Below are positions 17,182 to 27,502 of a stretch of 64,000 bases of DNA, piece by piece. Each line of letters starts with the position of its first letter. Within the stretch, counting starts at the first letter, position 1. The DNA is from CAWELS01 sp964468205. Its GTDB lineage: Bacteria; Acidobacteriota; Terriglobia; Bryobacterales; Bryobacteraceae. The stretch is taken from positions 1 through 64,000 of the forward strand of contig CAYXVG010000036.1 of assembly GCA_964468205.1 (NCBI GenBank), written 5' to 3'. A model generated the notes under the pieces. That model was given only the letters and a program-made list of their open reading frames with translations, ran no database searches and was not told where the DNA came from. A program made the translations under genes and the position numbers.

Positions 17182-18507
17182 TCAATAGACCAGATCGCGA
17201 AACCGCTCCACCACATGGAAGGTGATCAGGTTCCCGTCATGCGCGTTACGCGCGCGGTGGTCACCCGAACGCGAAAGAATCAGCAAGTCGTCGCCCTCGA
17301 ACGCCATCGACGCGTAGTGGCGGCCTTGCCGGGCCGACCCACTGTCGGCCACCAGGCCGGCGAAACACCAGTCCACGCAATTCTTCGAGAAATGCAGTTG
17401 CAGCCGGTGGCGTTCGTTGTTTGCCAGCCCGTAGCGCTCTGCGGGCAGCCGATCGAGGCGGGTCATCGAATCGGTGGATTGCGACGATAGCAGCCAGAAG
17501 AGCTTGTCCCGCTCGTCATACAAAATGTGAAACTTCATCTGTCCGCCGGGGCAGGGAACGTAGAGCATGGTCTCTCCCGAGGGCGCTTGCTCCAATTGCA
17601 CGGTGATTCCGGAACGGTCCGGCCTCTCCACCGCCTTGGCGACACAGGCGAGGTTGGTTGATCCAGTGTGCGCCCGCATCCACAGGTGGAAGGTACGGTC
17701 TTCGGGATCATGCCAGACGTGAGCCGGGTCGTCGAACTGCACGATGTTCGTTTCAAGCCACCCGATCGGCGCCATGTTCCGTTCCCGCGGCGTGGCCCCC
17801 GGCTGATGGAAAGGGACGCCCAGCAGATGCGGTCTCCCGGCCTGCTCCACGGCGTCCCGGAACGACAGCGCGTTTGAGAAGGTCCACGACTCGCGCCGCG
17901 TGAGATCGTCGGTGACCTTCGCCGACATCACCACCGGGGCCAGCACGGAGACTGACCAGCCTCGGAAGTCCGGGTCGGTCACCTTCTCCATCACCAGGTA
18001 GATCCGCCCGTCGTGGAACCAGACGTTGCAGGGAGCCTGGTGCCACTTCTCGCCGTCTGTCAGCAGCATTGGTTCGGACCAAGAGGCGCCGCAGTCGTCC
18101 GAGCGCAGAATCACGAGGTCGTCCGAGTGGCCCAGAACGTAGACCGCTCCCCCGGCTTCGAACGGCCGCGCATGCCGCAGCGGCAGATCGGAGATGTGAC
18201 GCCAGGAGCGGCCGCGATCTTCCGAGAGATAGGCTCGTCCCAGCCACAGGGAGCGGTCGCCGGGGATACCGTGCGACATCTCTTTCCGGCGGCCGTTCTC
18301 AAAAACGCCCCGGTCCATCGTAGCCACCAGCCTGCCGGCTCCGAGGTTCCAGATGCCGGGCGAGTAAGCAACTACGTTCTTCGGGTCGGGCGACTCGTAA
18401 ACCGTCACGTAGTCCTTTGCGAGGGGCCCCCGGCCCGGTGCGGACACGGCCGCCGGCCGAGCCATCGGAATGAGAGCTGCGGAACCTAAGAAAGATCGAC
18501 GATCCAT
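17182..18507 (-). CDS. Exported sialidase-like beta-propeller protein (BNR repeats)
   Basis: The 441-residue protein starts with a Tat-like leader (MDRRSFLGSAALIPMARPAA). Asp-box (BNR) motifs of the SxDxGxTW type are visible: SEDRGRSW, RSDDCGASW and a weaker one near SKNCVDW. They mark the blades of a six-bladed propeller. Proteins of this kind hydrolyse or bind sialic acids or other glycans, or are catalytically silent; the arginine triad cannot be assigned by eye. Sulfatase and PhoD neighbours suggest a role in degrading complex extracellular polymers. Confidence 0.8.
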   Translation of the reverse strand: MDRRSFLGSAALIPMARPAAVSAPGRGPLAKDYVTVYESPDPKNVVAYSPGIWNLGAGRLVATMDRGVFENGRRKEMSHGIPGDRSLWLGRAYLSEDRGRSWRHISDLPLRHARPFEAGGAVYVLGHSDDLVILRSDDCGASWSEPMLLTDGEKWHQAPCNVWFHDGRIYLVMEKVTDPDFRGWSVSVLAPVVMSAKVTDDLTRRESWTFSNALSFRDAVEQAGRPHLLGVPFHQPGATPRERNMAPIGWLETNIVQFDDPAHVWHDPEDRTFHLWMRAHTGSTNLACVAKAVERPDRSGITVQLEQAPSGETMLYVPCPGGQMKFHILYDERDKLFWLLSSQSTDSMTRLDRLPAERYGLANNERHRLQLHFSKNCVDWCFAGLVADSGSARQGRHYASMAFEGDDLLILSRSGDHRARNAHDGNLITFHVVERFRDLVY

Positions 18508-18572
18508 ACCAACACTCTATTGCCCCCACTGCCTCGCGACAACCGCACGCCGGAAGAAATACACTGGATGCC

Positions 18573-20039
18573 ATGCGAGTTCGGAACTACATTAATGGCC
18601 GCTGGGCCGATGCCGGAGGCTCGGAGTGGTTGCCGCTGCGGAATCCCGCTACAGGAGAAGAGATCGGCGCCGCGCCGCTCGAGGATGGCGGAGACGTTGC
18701 GGCGGCGGTGGAAGCGGCGGTTAAAGCTTTCCCTACGTGGAGCGTAACGCCGCCCGAGGACCGGATCCAGTACCTCTTCCACCTCAAACAGCTTCTCGAG
18801 GAAAACATCGACGACCTTGCCACGATGATCACCGTCGAGAACGGCAAGACGCTGTCCGAAGCGAAGGGCGAGTTGCGCCGTGGCATTGAGAACGTCGAAG
18901 TGGCGTGCGGCATTCCGACGCTGATGCAGGGCTACAATCTCGAGAACGTGGCCGCCGGCATAGACGAGTTTGTGATCAGGCAACCGCTGGGCGTGGTGGC
19001 CGCGATCACCCCGTTCAATTTCCCCGCGATGATTCCGCTGTGGTTTCTTCCTTACGCCATCGCCTGCGGAAACTGCTTCATCCTCAAACCGTCGGAGCGC
19101 ACGCCGCTGGCCATGCAGAATCTGTTCGCTTTGATTGAGCGGCTTGGCCTCCCGCCGGGCGTCCTGAGCCTGGTGAACGGCGGGCGACTCACGGTGGATC
19201 TGTTGCTCGACCACCCCGAGGTCCGCGCGATCAGCTTCGTCGGCTCGACGCCGGTCGCCCGGCATGTCTACGCCCGCGCCTCCCAGAACGGAAAGCGGGT
19301 GCAGTGCCAGGGGGGTGCGAAGAACCACGTGGTGGTGATGCCGGATGCCGATCCGGAATCGACCCCGCGCGTCCTGAGTGACAGCGCTTTCGGCTGCGCC
19401 GGCCAGCGCTGCCTCGCCGTTTCGGTCGCTGTGACGGTCGGAGAAGCGCACGAGCCGTTTCGCGACGCAATTGCCAAAACGGCGGCGCGGTTGAAAGTCG
19501 GCAACGGCCTTGAAGACGGGGTCCAAATGGGACCCGTCATCACTTCGGAAAGCCGCGCCCGGATCGAGAATTCCATTGAACTAGCCCTGGACGAAGGGGG
19601 CAAGGCCGTGGTAGATGGCCGCGAACGGCCGCAGCGCTCGCTCGACGGCGCCAGCTTCCTTGGGCCTACAATTCTTGATGGCGTACCCGCTTCGAGCGCC
19701 GTTGCGACCACCGAGATTTTCGGGCCGGTGCTGTCGCTTGCCCGCGCGGAGTCACTGGAGGAAGCAATCTCCGTGATCAATGCGAACCCCTACGGTAACG
19801 CCGCCTCCATCTTCACCACGAACGGACGGGCCGCCCGCCAGTTCCGCTCCGAAGTGTCGGCCGGCAACGTCGGAGTGAACATCGGCGTCGCCGCTCCGAT
19901 GGCGTACTTTCCCTTCAGCGGCTGGAAAGCCAGCTTCTTCGGCTCGCTTCATGGCCAGGGCCGCGACGCAGTAGAGTTTTACACAGATAAAAAAGTGGTG
20001 GTGGAGCGCTGGCCCGCCGAGTGGTCGCGCCATTTTTAA
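18573..20039 (+). CDS. mmsA: Methylmalonate-semialdehyde dehydrogenase (CoA-acylating)
   Basis: The 488-residue protein follows MmsA throughout: NYINGRW, ENGKTLSEAKGE, GVVAAITPFNFPAMIPLWF, SFVGSTPVARHVY and the nucleophile C280 in FGCAGQRCLAVS. The QRC context and the NIGVAAPMAYFPFSGWK ending separate MmsA from general aldehyde dehydrogenases. It converts methylmalonate or malonate semialdehyde with CoA and NAD to propionyl- or acetyl-CoA, a step in valine, myo-inositol and beta-alanine degradation. No other genes of those pathways are adjacent. It is divergent from the BNR gene, with 65 bases between the starts. Confidence 0.93.
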   Translation: MRVRNYINGRWADAGGSEWLPLRNPATGEEIGAAPLEDGGDVAAAVEAAVKAFPTWSVTPPEDRIQYLFHLKQLLEENIDDLATMITVENGKTLSEAKGELRRGIENVEVACGIPTLMQGYNLENVAAGIDEFVIRQPLGVVAAITPFNFPAMIPLWFLPYAIACGNCFILKPSERTPLAMQNLFALIERLGLPPGVLSLVNGGRLTVDLLLDHPEVRAISFVGSTPVARHVYARASQNGKRVQCQGGAKNHVVVMPDADPESTPRVLSDSAFGCAGQRCLAVSVAVTVGEAHEPFRDAIAKTAARLKVGNGLEDGVQMGPVITSESRARIENSIELALDEGGKAVVDGRERPQRSLDGASFLGPTILDGVPASSAVATTEIFGPVLSLARAESLEEAISVINANPYGNAASIFTTNGRAARQFRSEVSAGNVGVNIGVAAPMAYFPFSGWKASFFGSLHGQGRDAVEFYTDKKVVVERWPAEWSRHF

Positions 20040-20161
20040 CACCGGACGTGGCGCGACCCATGTTACCGTGGGCGACTCGGGCTCGATTTTCGGGACTTGG
20101 CCGTGCCGCGATGCGTCTGCTTAAGAGGAGCGAAGTCCGCACCCGGGCGGAGTGAGACGGA

Positions 20162-21601
20162 ATGAACACCTGCACACGGAATCTGCTATTCGCTTGGCTG
20201 GCCGCGGCCATCGTTTTCGGCCCCACGGTTACGGCGCAACAGAGTCCGGGTTTCGCCGAGCGCTCGGGCAGCAACACCCTTCTCGGCCAGATGAGCGATG
20301 CGTTTAAGCGGCTGGCGGACCGCGTATCCGTCTCCACCGTCACGATCATCGCCATCGGTTACCGGCCGGTGAACGACGAAGCCGGATCCGGAATGCCGGC
20401 CCAGCAGCGAAGCGGCGGATCCGGCGTAATCGTCGACTCCGAGGGCTACATCCTCACCAACGCCCACGTCGTAGCTGGAGCACAGCGGCTGCAGGTTATG
20501 CTCTCCCATCGGCTGGATGGCGGTATCAAGCGCGAGTCAATTCTCAAGCCCTCCAGCAAGATCCTCGACGCTGATCTCGCCGGAATCGATTTCGAGACAG
20601 ACCTGGCAGTGCTGAAGGTAAACCGGCCCGGCCTCCCCGCGCTCAAGTTCGGCGATTCCGACCTCCTCGCCCCCGGACAGATCGTGCTCGCCTTCGGCAG
20701 CCCGTTGGGCCTGGAGAACTCCGTCACCATGGGCGTGATCAGTTCGCCGGCCCGCCAACTGCGCCCCGAAAGTCCGATGATCTACTTGCAGACCGATACC
20801 GCGATCAATCCCGGCAACTCCGGCGGACCTCTGGTGAACACTGACGGCGAGGTGGTGGGCATCAATACGCTCATCTTCTCCCAGTCCGGGGGCAGCGAGG
20901 GCATCGGCTTCGCCGCCCCGTCAAACATTGCCGGCAACGTGTATCGTCATATTCGGGAGAGGGGCCGCATGGTCCGCGGCGAGATCGGAGTGCTCCCGCA
21001 GACGATCACTCCAACCATGGCCGCCGGGCTGAAACTCGCCCAAGCTTACGGCGTGATTCTCGGCGATGTTTTCCCAGGCGGGCCGGCGGATCAGGCGGCG
21101 CTGCGCCCCGGCGACATCGTCCTGTCCCTCGATGGCAAACCAATGGAGAACGCCCGCCAATTCATCATCAATCTCTACCGGCCAGCCATTGGCGATATGG
21201 TGAGATTGGAAATCCTACGGGGGCGCGAAAAGAAGATCGTCCCGGTGAAGGTCGTGGAGCGGCCGAACGACCCCACCCGCTTCAGTTCCCTGGTCGCCAG
21301 CTCCGGACACCAGATCGAGAAGCTGGGCGTCATCGGCTTCAACCTCTCCGCCGATATCAAACAGCTTCTGCCCCCACTACGGAAGGGTCTCGGCGTGTTG
21401 GTGGCAGCGCGCACGCCCGACGCCCCATACTTCGAAGACGACCTCCGCCCTGGCGATGTGATCTATACCGTGAACCATAATCCCATCACGAACTTGAACG
21501 ATCTTGAGGCGGCGCTCGATGGTCTCGATGCGGGCGCTGCGGTCACCGTCCAGGTGGAGCGAAACGGCCATCTGCGGTATCTGTCATTTCAATTGCCTTA
21601 G
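20162..21601 (+). CDS. HtrA/DegP-type periplasmic serine protease with two PDZ domains
   Basis: A signal peptide (residues 1-25, ending VTAQ) precedes a trypsin-like domain with triad H102 (TNAHVV), D147 (ETDLAVLK) and S220 (NPGNSGGPLV). PDZ1 spans about 270-365 (YGVILGDVFPGGPADQAALRPGD) and PDZ2 about 385-479 (DLRPGDVIYTVNHNPI). The 479-residue length suits the DegP/DegQ family. It is expected to degrade or refold damaged exported proteins. It is followed 12 bases later by the GH63-like gene, so co-transcription is likely. Confidence 0.93.
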   Translation: MNTCTRNLLFAWLAAAIVFGPTVTAQQSPGFAERSGSNTLLGQMSDAFKRLADRVSVSTVTIIAIGYRPVNDEAGSGMPAQQRSGGSGVIVDSEGYILTNAHVVAGAQRLQVMLSHRLDGGIKRESILKPSSKILDADLAGIDFETDLAVLKVNRPGLPALKFGDSDLLAPGQIVLAFGSPLGLENSVTMGVISSPARQLRPESPMIYLQTDTAINPGNSGGPLVNTDGEVVGINTLIFSQSGGSEGIGFAAPSNIAGNVYRHIRERGRMVRGEIGVLPQTITPTMAAGLKLAQAYGVILGDVFPGGPADQAALRPGDIVLSLDGKPMENARQFIINLYRPAIGDMVRLEILRGREKKIVPVKVVERPNDPTRFSSLVASSGHQIEKLGVIGFNLSADIKQLLPPLRKGLGVLVAARTPDAPYFEDDLRPGDVIYTVNHNPITNLNDLEAALDGLDAGAAVTVQVERNGHLRYLSFQLP

Positions 21602-21613
21602 GCGGTTAATAAA

Positions 21614-24247
21614 TTGTCCAACGCGGAACGCGAACGTTTGATAGCGGCTCCCGGCAACTCGCCCGCGGGGTGGAAAATGTGGGGGCCTTACCTCAGTGAA
21701 CGGCAATGGGGCACGGTCCGGGAAGACTACAGCTCGGATGGAAATGCCTGGGAGTACGTAAGTCATGATGACGCCCGCAGCCGGGCATACCGGTGGGGCG
21801 AAGACGGCTTGGCCGGCTTTAGCGATCACGATTGCCAGATCTGCCTCGCTCTCGCTCTTTGGAACGGCCAGGATCCGATTCTCAAGGAGCGGCTGTTCGG
21901 ATTGACCAACAGCCAGGGCAACCACGGCGAAGACGTTAAGGAGTGCTACTACTACCTCGACGCCACTCCAACTCACTGCTACAACAAGATGCTTTACAAG
22001 TATCCCCAGCAGGCCTTTCCCTACGAGCAACTGGTGGCCGGAAACCGGAGCCGGGGATACCACGATCCGGAGTTCGAATTGCTCGACACGGGGGTTTTTG
22101 ATGGTGACCGTTACTTCGATGTCTTCATCGAGTACGCGAAGGCGGATCCCGAAGATATCCTCATGCGCATCACGGTGGTGAACCGGGGCCCGGAACCCGC
22201 CACCATTCACGTATTACCACAGATCTGGTTCCGGAACACATGGTCCTGGGACCACGGCGCGGCTCGCCCGGAACTGGAGTGGGCGGGCCAGGGCCGGATC
22301 CTCCTGCAGCATACCAGGCTTGGGAACTACCATTTCAGCGCCGGAGAGGGTGCTGAGTTGTTGTTCACCGGCAACGAGACCAACTCCCGCCGGCTGTTCG
22401 ACGCCAAAACCGGTCCGGTGTATACGAAGGATGCGATTCACGAAGCTATCGTCCGGGGAAACCCGAGCGCCGTGAACCCGGAGCGCCGGGGTACAAAGGC
22501 CGCGGCTCATCTCATCCTGGACATCCCGGCGGGAGAGGAGCGCGTAGTTCGGGCGCGCCTCCATCAATCCGGTCTCGGCAGCGAGTTCGACGGCTTCGAC
22601 CCTCTGGTGGCGGCCCGCCGGCGGGAGGCCGATGAATTCTTTGAATCCGTTCATGCCCGCATAACCGACCCGGAGCTGAGACGCGTGCAGCGCCAGGCGC
22701 TGGCCGGCATGTTGTGGTCAAAGCAGTACTATTTCTATGACGTTGACCGCTGGCTCAAGGGAGATCCGCCTCAACCGCCGCCGCCGGACGAACGGTGCTC
22801 CGTCCGCAACGGGGACTGGCGGCACCTGAACAACGCGGAAGTGATTTCCATGCCGGATAAATGGGAGTATCCTTGGTACGCTGCCTGGGACCTCGCCTTT
22901 CACTGCCTTCCGCTGGCGCTGGTTGACGCCGAATTCGCCAAACGGCAACTCGACCTGATGACCCGCGAATGGTACATGCATCCGAACGGCCAACTTCCCG
23001 CCTACGAGTGGGAATTCAGCGATGTGAATCCCCCTGTTCACGCCTGGGCCACCTGGCGCGTGTTCCAAATCGATCGCAAGCAGCGCGGCGATCAAGGCGA
23101 CCTTCCGTTCCTCGAACGGGTCTTTCATAAGCTGCTGCTGAACTTCACCTGGTGGGTGAACCGCAAGGATGTGGAAGGCCGCAATATCTTCCAGGGCGGA
23201 TTCCTCGGCCTCGACAACATCGGCGTCTTCGACCGCAGCAAGCCGCTGCCCACCGGCGGTTACATCAACCAGGCCGACGGCACCAGTTGGATGGCGATGT
23301 ACAGCCTGAATCTCTTGCGGATCGCCATTGAGCTCGCCCAGCACAACATTGTCTACGAGGACATCGCCACCAAGTTTTTCGAACACTTTCTGCAGATCGC
23401 GCACGCCATGACCGACATGGGCGGGCAGGGAATCGGCCTCTGGGACGAGCAGGACCAGTTCTATTACGATGAACTGAACCTGCCGGACGGACATATCATC
23501 CCCTTGCGCGTTCGCTCGATGGTTGGCCTCATCCCTCTGTTCGCCGTCGAGACGCTCGAACCGGATCAACTTGCCAATCTTCCGGGTTTCACCAAGCGTC
23601 TCGAGTGGACCATGCGGAACCGGCCCGAGCTGTGCGCTTTGGTCTCCCGCTGGCAGGATTCCGGTCGTGGCGAACGCCGGCTGCTCTCCCTCCTCCGCGG
23701 CAGCCGGATGAAGAAACTCCTCAAACGAATGCTCGATCCGGAGGAATTCCTTTCGGACTACGGAGTGCGCGGGTTATCGAAGGCGCACGAGCGGAATCCG
23801 TACGTCTTTCATGTCAACGGCGAAGAGCTGCAGGTACGCTATCTTCCGGCCGAATCCGACTCCTGGATGTTTGGCGGGAATTCCAACTGGCGGGGACCGG
23901 TGTGGTTTCCGCTCAACTACCTCATCATCGAATCACTCCAGAAGTTTCACCACTACTACGGCGACGACTTTAAGATCGAATGTCCCACTGGTTCCGGCAA
24001 CCTCGTCACCATTAACGAGGCCGCCGACGAGCTATCGCGACGCCTGATGCGAATCTTTCTCCCGGACGAAGGCGGCAGGCGGCCGGTGTTCCGGCAACAC
24101 GAAAAAATGGCCTCCGATCCGCATTTTCGTGAAAACCTGCTGTTCTACGAATATTTTCATGGCGACAATGGCCGTGGAGTGGGCGCTTCGCACCAGACCG
24201 GCTGGACCGGCCTGGTGGCGAAGTTGATCGACAGGAGCGGATGGTAG
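21614..24247 (+). CDS. GH63-like glucosidase (MGH1-like glycoside hydrolase)
   Basis: This 877-residue protein, starting at TTG 21614, has an N-terminal beta domain (~1-290) and an alpha/alpha-barrel (~330-877). Recognisable barrel segments include KWEYPWYAAWDLAFHCLPLALVD, PNGQLPAYEWEFSDVNPPVHAWATW, FLGLDNIGVFDRS, ADGTSWMAMY and NSNWRGPVWFPLNYLI. This layout matches bacterial relatives of mannosyl-oligosaccharide glucosidase (GH63). No signal peptide is present, so it likely acts in the cytoplasm on a glucosyl oligosaccharide or glucosylglycerate-type solute. The catalytic acids cannot be assigned with certainty by eye. Confidence 0.88.
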   Translation: MSNAERERLIAAPGNSPAGWKMWGPYLSERQWGTVREDYSSDGNAWEYVSHDDARSRAYRWGEDGLAGFSDHDCQICLALALWNGQDPILKERLFGLTNSQGNHGEDVKECYYYLDATPTHCYNKMLYKYPQQAFPYEQLVAGNRSRGYHDPEFELLDTGVFDGDRYFDVFIEYAKADPEDILMRITVVNRGPEPATIHVLPQIWFRNTWSWDHGAARPELEWAGQGRILLQHTRLGNYHFSAGEGAELLFTGNETNSRRLFDAKTGPVYTKDAIHEAIVRGNPSAVNPERRGTKAAAHLILDIPAGEERVVRARLHQSGLGSEFDGFDPLVAARRREADEFFESVHARITDPELRRVQRQALAGMLWSKQYYFYDVDRWLKGDPPQPPPPDERCSVRNGDWRHLNNAEVISMPDKWEYPWYAAWDLAFHCLPLALVDAEFAKRQLDLMTREWYMHPNGQLPAYEWEFSDVNPPVHAWATWRVFQIDRKQRGDQGDLPFLERVFHKLLLNFTWWVNRKDVEGRNIFQGGFLGLDNIGVFDRSKPLPTGGYINQADGTSWMAMYSLNLLRIAIELAQHNIVYEDIATKFFEHFLQIAHAMTDMGGQGIGLWDEQDQFYYDELNLPDGHIIPLRVRSMVGLIPLFAVETLEPDQLANLPGFTKRLEWTMRNRPELCALVSRWQDSGRGERRLLSLLRGSRMKKLLKRMLDPEEFLSDYGVRGLSKAHERNPYVFHVNGEELQVRYLPAESDSWMFGGNSNWRGPVWFPLNYLIIESLQKFHHYYGDDFKIECPTGSGNLVTINEAADELSRRLMRIFLPDEGGRRPVFRQHEKMASDPHFRENLLFYEYFHGDNGRGVGASHQTGWTGLVAKLIDRSGW

Positions 24248-24383
24248 GAAGATGGAAAGCGGGTGTGCGGCGCCGTCCGGCTACCCGACGACAGGCTGCC
24301 CGCAAGCGAATTGCACCACCCGCCGCCGCATGATATCGTGCAAGGGAAGTTATTCCCGCGTCTGTCCAGTTTCTGAACCCACG

Positions 24384-27300
24384 ATGCACACGAACCTGCT
24401 CATTCTCTGCTGGGCGCTGATCTGCTCTGCTCACGCGCTCGCTCAGGGCCAGCTCAGCCCCTCCCCGTCCATCGCGCTCGGGCAACCCGAAGGTATTCGG
24501 GCCACCGACCTGACCAAGACGAATTTCCCCAATCTTGTCGAGGGCAAGGAACTCAATTCGCCTCAAAGCGCGGTGCTCGACAAACTCACCGGCGCCGTCT
24601 ATGTCTCCGACACCGGCAATAGCAGGGTCCTCGGCTGGCGGAACTATCAGAGCCTCGTTAACGGGCAGCCGGCCGACATCGTAATCGGCCAGAAAGACTT
24701 CTACACCACCTTTCCCAAGGGACCCGGTTCGGATCTCACCACGGGCTTTCGCGCTCCTACGGCGGTCGCGGTGGACGGCTCCGGCAACCTCTACGTCGTT
24801 GACTCCGGCAACAACCGCATCCTCCGCTACCCGGACCCGTTTGCCCAGCCGGAGGAACTGAAGCTGCCCAACCTGGTAATCGGCCAGCCCTCCACCATCT
24901 CGAACGCTCCAAACAATGGCGGTATCTCGGCGCGCAGCATTCGCACCGTGGACAACGGAAACAATCCTTTCCGCACCGGACTCGCATTCGATGGGGACGG
25001 GAATCTTTGGTTCACCGATTCCGGCAACAGCCGTGTGCTCCGCTATCCGGCCGCCTCTCTCGGCGCTGGGGCTTCTGATGGTCCCAACGCCGACCGAGTC
25101 ATCGGACAGCCGGACTTCGAATCGGCCGCCAGCCTGGCGCTGCAGAGCAACAAACGGCTCGTCAAGACCGGAATGCGGAACCCTTCTTCCCTGGCCCTGG
25201 ACGGGGCCGGCCGGCTGTTTGTGGCCGACAACCTGAACCGGGTCCTGGTCTACGACGGCGAGCTCTTCTCGGGCCAGCCGGCCAGCCGGATCATGGGCGT
25301 TGTGGTGGTGGAGCAAGGCCAGACGCCGCCGCTGCCGATCAACGAACGCTCGCTCGGGGTTGTGTCCGGCAACAACTGGGCTCCTCCAGAGGGCGTCTTC
25401 ACCATCGGAAACATCCCGTTCGCCGTGGACACGCCGGCCAACCGGATTCTGCGTTACGCCCCTTACGACGAGTGGCCGGCCGAGATCCCGGAACGCCCGT
25501 CTCCCGCGGCTGAAGCGGTGATCGGCCAAGAGTTCCTCCAGTCGGATAGTCTGAATCCGAACCGGGGGCAGGCCGAGCCGTCATCCAGCTCATTCTTCAA
25601 TCCGATCTCCGGTTCCGTCGGCCCCGGAAACAGAGTCATCATTGCGGATTCAGGGAACAACCGCGCGCTAATCTTCCCGGACTTCTCACACGGGCCAGTC
25701 TTCTCCACCGAACCGCCTTACGCCGCCGAACTCGTGCTCGGGCAACCTGGCTTTGAAAACAGGACTGTAAACCGGATCGAAGGCCGCGAGTTCTTCTTCA
25801 GCACTCCAGGGGGAACCATCTCCGCCGCGGACGTCTTCATCGACTGGAACTCCGACCCGCCCCGCATGTACGTCGCCGATACCAACAACAACCGTGTACT
25901 GGGGTTCAAGGACGCGCGGGCAGTGCGCAACGGAACCTTCGCCGACATCGTGATCGGCCAGCCAGGCATGTTCCGGTCCGTGATCAACTATCCAAGCAAC
26001 GACGTTCTGAAGCCAACGGCGACCGGCCTCTTCTTCCCCACCGGCGTCGCCGTGGATTCGAACGGAGACCTATTCGTTGCCGATTGGGGTAACGGGCGTG
26101 TCCTGCGATTCCCGAAGCCCTTCGACCAGCCTCAAGGCCAGCTTCACGAAGCAAACCTCGTTATTGGGCAGCTCGATTTCACCTCCCGGCAGACCGATGC
26201 CACCTCGCGCACGATGAACGCTCCCTGGGGCCTCAACTTCACTCTGGAGGGGGCGCTTCTCGTCAGCGACAGCTCGCATAACCGCGTGCTGGAGTTTCGC
26301 ACTCCGTTCGAGAACGGGATGGCCGCCGTCAAGGTGTTCGGGCAGCCGGACTTCCTCAGCACCAACACCGGAAATAGTCTGAACCGGATGCGGACCCCCC
26401 GCGGCATTTCCACCGATACCAGCGCCCGCCTGTATGTGGTGGACTTTGGTAACGATCGCGTTCTTGTGTGGGGCGATATCCGCCAGGCTCCGTCTGCCGA
26501 TTCCCAAGCCGCCATTCCAATTACCGGCTTGCGCGATCCTCAGGACGTCTACGTCAGCCCGGAGACAGGCAAGGCCTGGGTGGCCGAGACCGGCGCTTCC
26601 CGGGCGCTGCGCTTCCCGGAATTCACCACAATGCAGATCGAGGGAGTCGCTTTCGAACTTGCCGTCTCCGCCCCGGCGCCACTCGCCGTGGCGCAAGATC
26701 CGTTCGGGAACCTCTTCGTCGCCGATGCTTTCAACCGGATCGCCGCGTATTTCCAGGGGTTGGCATTTACCAATGCGGCTAACTTCTTGAGTCGCGCCGC
26801 GCCGGGAATGATCACCTCGCTCTGGTTCCCGGAAAACTCCTCGATTCAGTTCACCGCCGCTGGCATCGTGCCGCTTCCCACCGAACTCTCCGACGTCTCC
26901 GTATCCGTGGACGGAAAACTCGCGCCCCTGTATTTCGTTTCGCCCGGCCAAGTGAACTTCCTGATGCCCAACGACGCGCCGGCAAGCGGCACGGTCACCG
27001 TTACCATCTTCCGTCCCTCCACCCAGCAGATCATCGCCAGCAGTCCGGTGCAGATGGATGTGGCGTCTCCGGGGCTCTTCACCCGGCCGCCGACCGGAAC
27101 CGGGCAAGTCGCGGCCCTGAATCAGGACAACTCGATCAATTCCGACACGAATCCGGCCAGAATCAGGGAAGTGATTCAGATCTTCGCCACCGGCGCGGGC
27201 TTCATCCCGGGCGCGCCTCCGGATGGCCATGTCGCCACCGGACTCATCCGGACGCCGGAAACACCTCAGGTGTTCATCGGCGCGCGCCAGGCCGAGGTGC

Positions 27301-27470
27301 AGTTCTCGGGTCTTGCGCCCAGCCTCGTCGGCGTCTGGCAGATCAACGCGTTCATCCCCGAGCAGACGGCCGCGGGCAACGCCTTCGTGGTTGTCATCAT
27401 GAACTCACGGCCCAGCGGCGACCCGAACAACCCGGGCAGCATCGTCACCACCATCGCCGTCAGAAGGTAG
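24384..27470 (+). CDS. Exported NHL-repeat protein with C-terminal TIGR03437 domain
   Basis: The frame opens at 24252, but ATG 24384 gives a clean signal peptide (MHTNLLILCWALICSAHALAQ) and 1028 residues. At least eight NHL-type repeats follow, each with the pattern VYVSDTGNSRVLGW, LYVVDSGNNRILRYP, LWFTDSGNSRVLRYP or FVADWGNGRVLRFP. They should form one or two beta-propellers. The last ~230 residues are a TIGR03437 domain (FTNAANFL, GMITSLWF, QVNFLMPND, IFATGAGF, GLAPSLVGVWQINAF). It probably works outside the cytoplasm in binding; no catalytic motif was seen. Confidence 0.87.
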   Translation: MHTNLLILCWALICSAHALAQGQLSPSPSIALGQPEGIRATDLTKTNFPNLVEGKELNSPQSAVLDKLTGAVYVSDTGNSRVLGWRNYQSLVNGQPADIVIGQKDFYTTFPKGPGSDLTTGFRAPTAVAVDGSGNLYVVDSGNNRILRYPDPFAQPEELKLPNLVIGQPSTISNAPNNGGISARSIRTVDNGNNPFRTGLAFDGDGNLWFTDSGNSRVLRYPAASLGAGASDGPNADRVIGQPDFESAASLALQSNKRLVKTGMRNPSSLALDGAGRLFVADNLNRVLVYDGELFSGQPASRIMGVVVVEQGQTPPLPINERSLGVVSGNNWAPPEGVFTIGNIPFAVDTPANRILRYAPYDEWPAEIPERPSPAAEAVIGQEFLQSDSLNPNRGQAEPSSSSFFNPISGSVGPGNRVIIADSGNNRALIFPDFSHGPVFSTEPPYAAELVLGQPGFENRTVNRIEGREFFFSTPGGTISAADVFIDWNSDPPRMYVADTNNNRVLGFKDARAVRNGTFADIVIGQPGMFRSVINYPSNDVLKPTATGLFFPTGVAVDSNGDLFVADWGNGRVLRFPKPFDQPQGQLHEANLVIGQLDFTSRQTDATSRTMNAPWGLNFTLEGALLVSDSSHNRVLEFRTPFENGMAAVKVFGQPDFLSTNTGNSLNRMRTPRGISTDTSARLYVVDFGNDRVLVWGDIRQAPSADSQAAIPITGLRDPQDVYVSPETGKAWVAETGASRALRFPEFTTMQIEGVAFELAVSAPAPLAVAQDPFGNLFVADAFNRIAAYFQGLAFTNAANFLSRAAPGMITSLWFPENSSIQFTAAGIVPLPTELSDVSVSVDGKLAPLYFVSPGQVNFLMPNDAPASGTVTVTIFRPSTQQIIASSPVQMDVASPGLFTRPPTGTGQVAALNQDNSINSDTNPARIREVIQIFATGAGFIPGAPPDGHVATGLIRTPETPQVFIGARQAEVQFSGLAPSLVGVWQINAFIPEQTAAGNAFVVVIMNSRPSGDPNNPGSIVTTIAVRR

Positions 27471-27476
27471 ATAGCC

Positions 27477-27502
27477 GGGGCCGGCCTGCGCGTCCCGGCC
27501 CC
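27477..27502. terminator. Bidirectional hairpin between two convergent TIGR03437 genes
   Basis: GGGGCCGG (27477-27484) and CCGGCCCC (27495-27502) can pair into an 8-bp GC stem with a 10-base loop. It fills most of the 32-base gap between two convergent stop codons. There is no U-run, so it may act with Rho or only block read-through. Confidence 0.45.
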
